Of a stretch of 7,427 nucleotides of DNA, positions 6,804-7,427 are shown in pieces. Both the position numbers and the translations under genes were made by a program. How positions within the stretch are numbered: position 1 is the first letter of the stretch; each line of letters starts with the position of its first letter. Origin of the DNA: Verrucomicrobiota bacterium (lineage in GTDB: Bacteria; Verrucomicrobiota; Verrucomicrobiia; Opitutales; Opitutaceae). The notes below the pieces were generated by a model. It was not told the DNA's origin. It ran no database searches and worked only from the letters and a program-made list of their open reading frames with translations. The DNA is taken from the NCBI GenBank assembly GCA_003694825.1, contig RFJS01000577.1, positions 1 to 7,427 of the forward strand. The letters run 5' to 3'.

Positions 6804-7427
6804 TTATGATGACGCCGAGACGGTAGCCTGCTCCACCAGAAAATCAAGAGCCTTGTCGATGAGGACATCCTGCTGGATGGCCCGCAGACGATCCCGGTTC
6901 TTCTCGAGTTCCTTGACGAACTTTTCCGGCTTCTGGCGGGCGCGCATGGCCTCCATGACGATCGCGCGGTTCATGTCGTCGCGCTCGAGCTTGATCTCCT
7001 CCTTTTCGGCGATGCGCAGGAGCAGCATCCGCACCTTGACGCGCTCGATCGCGTTCTTGCGGGCCGTCGCGAAGATCTCGTCCTTGTTCTTTTCGAGTTC
7101 CTCCTGGGGGATGCCCTGCCGGATGTTCTGCTCGACGATCTGGTGGACGAGCTGGTCGGCCTCGGAGTCGATGAGCGACTCGGGGATGGGGAAATCGACC
7201 CGGCGGGAGAGCTCCTCCATCACCTGCCGGCGCCGGTTGGCGCGGTCCTCGGCCTCCTTGCGCCCTTTCAGGGACTCTTCCACTTTCGAGCGAAGCTCTT
7301 CGACCGAAGAGACGCCCTGAGCCTGTAGGAATTGTTCGTCGAGTTCCGGAAGCACGCGCTCCCGCACCTCCTGCACCTTGACCGAGTAGGTCGCGATCTT
7401 TCCGGCGAGCTCGCCGACGTGGAAGTC
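6804..7427 (-). CDS. tig: Trigger factor, C-terminal half (5' end outside window)
   Basis: 207 codons, open through the window edge and ending at TAA 6806-6804. Trigger factor is the ribosome-bound chaperone that shields nascent chains near the exit tunnel. The first about 19 residues ([18 protein letters not shown]) match the end of its FKBP-like isomerase domain. LPELDEQF (26-33) then opens the C-terminal domain, and the rest is the charged helical arm region, including [13 protein letters not shown] (79-91), equivalent to the DVPAALIDSEID helix of E. coli. The end, [14 protein letters not shown], stops at about the point where E. coli has a further dozen residues, so the extreme tail is short. 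The N-terminal ribosome-binding motif lies outside the window. The start of clpP follows after 34 bases on the same strand, in the classic order. Confidence 0.95.
   Translation of the reverse strand, partial: DFHVGELAGKIATYSVKVQEVRERVLPELDEQFLQAQGVSSVEELRSKVEESLKGRKEAEDRANRRRQVMEELSRRVDFPIPESLIDSEADQLVHQIVEQNIRQGIPQEELEKNKDEIFATARKNAIERVKVRMLLLRIAEKEEIKLERDDMNRAIVMEAMRARQKPEKFVKELEKNRDRLRAIQQDVLIDKALDFLVEQATVSASS

Noticed and set aside
6804..7427. Possible degenerate or fused trigger factor
   Set aside because: The frame is intact to a normal stop; it is simply cut by the window edge.

Overview
The window is GC-rich, ordinary-looking bacterial chromosome. It holds seven protein-coding genes (two cut by the window ends), very short gaps, and no mobile element, CRISPR array, rRNA or tRNA that I could see. 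Gene content and style point to a Gram-negative bacterium, and I would guess Verrucomicrobiota, Opitutia-like. The grounds are the long, divergent PurA, the Tat-exported Mn-type superoxide dismutase, the near absence of Shine-Dalgarno sequences, and the tig-clpP-clpX order. This placement is inference from memory of protein style, not a database result.

Layout from left to right. Positions 1-219 (+) are the last 72 codons of an FKBP-type prolyl isomerase, closed by a strong intrinsic terminator at 254-286. Positions 390-1891 (-) are a two-gene unit: a Tat-signal Mn-type superoxide dismutase (1109-1891), followed with a 4-base overlap by a YgjP-family zinc metallopeptidase (390-1112) that probably starts at TTG. 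A 199-base divergent intergenic region (1892-2090) carries a perfect 7-bp inverted repeat near a divergent adenylosuccinate synthetase, purA (2091-3638, +). purA converges on a class IV PLP aminotransferase (3768-4679, -). To its right lies the proteostasis cluster, all on the minus strand: the 3' part of trigger factor (6804-7427), clpP (6152-6769) and clpX (4847-6139), ended by a 12-bp-stem terminator (4762-4798).

Functionally, trigger factor folds nascent chains at the ribosome, and ClpX unfolds tagged or regulatory proteins into the ClpP chamber. The three genes form a classic co-transcribed set. An FKBP isomerase lies in the same window but is not in that operon. PurA makes the committed step from IMP to AMP. 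The superoxide dismutase is predicted to act outside the cytoplasm.

I found no convincing undescribed multi-gene system. The points most worth a second look are the unusual PurA (515 residues, an insertion of roughly 40-60 residues, altered P-loop and IMP-loop signatures but catalytic residues kept), the inverted repeat in front of it, the Tat-exported SOD coupled to a YgjP peptidase, and the LGY form of the ClpX loop that docks to ClpP.
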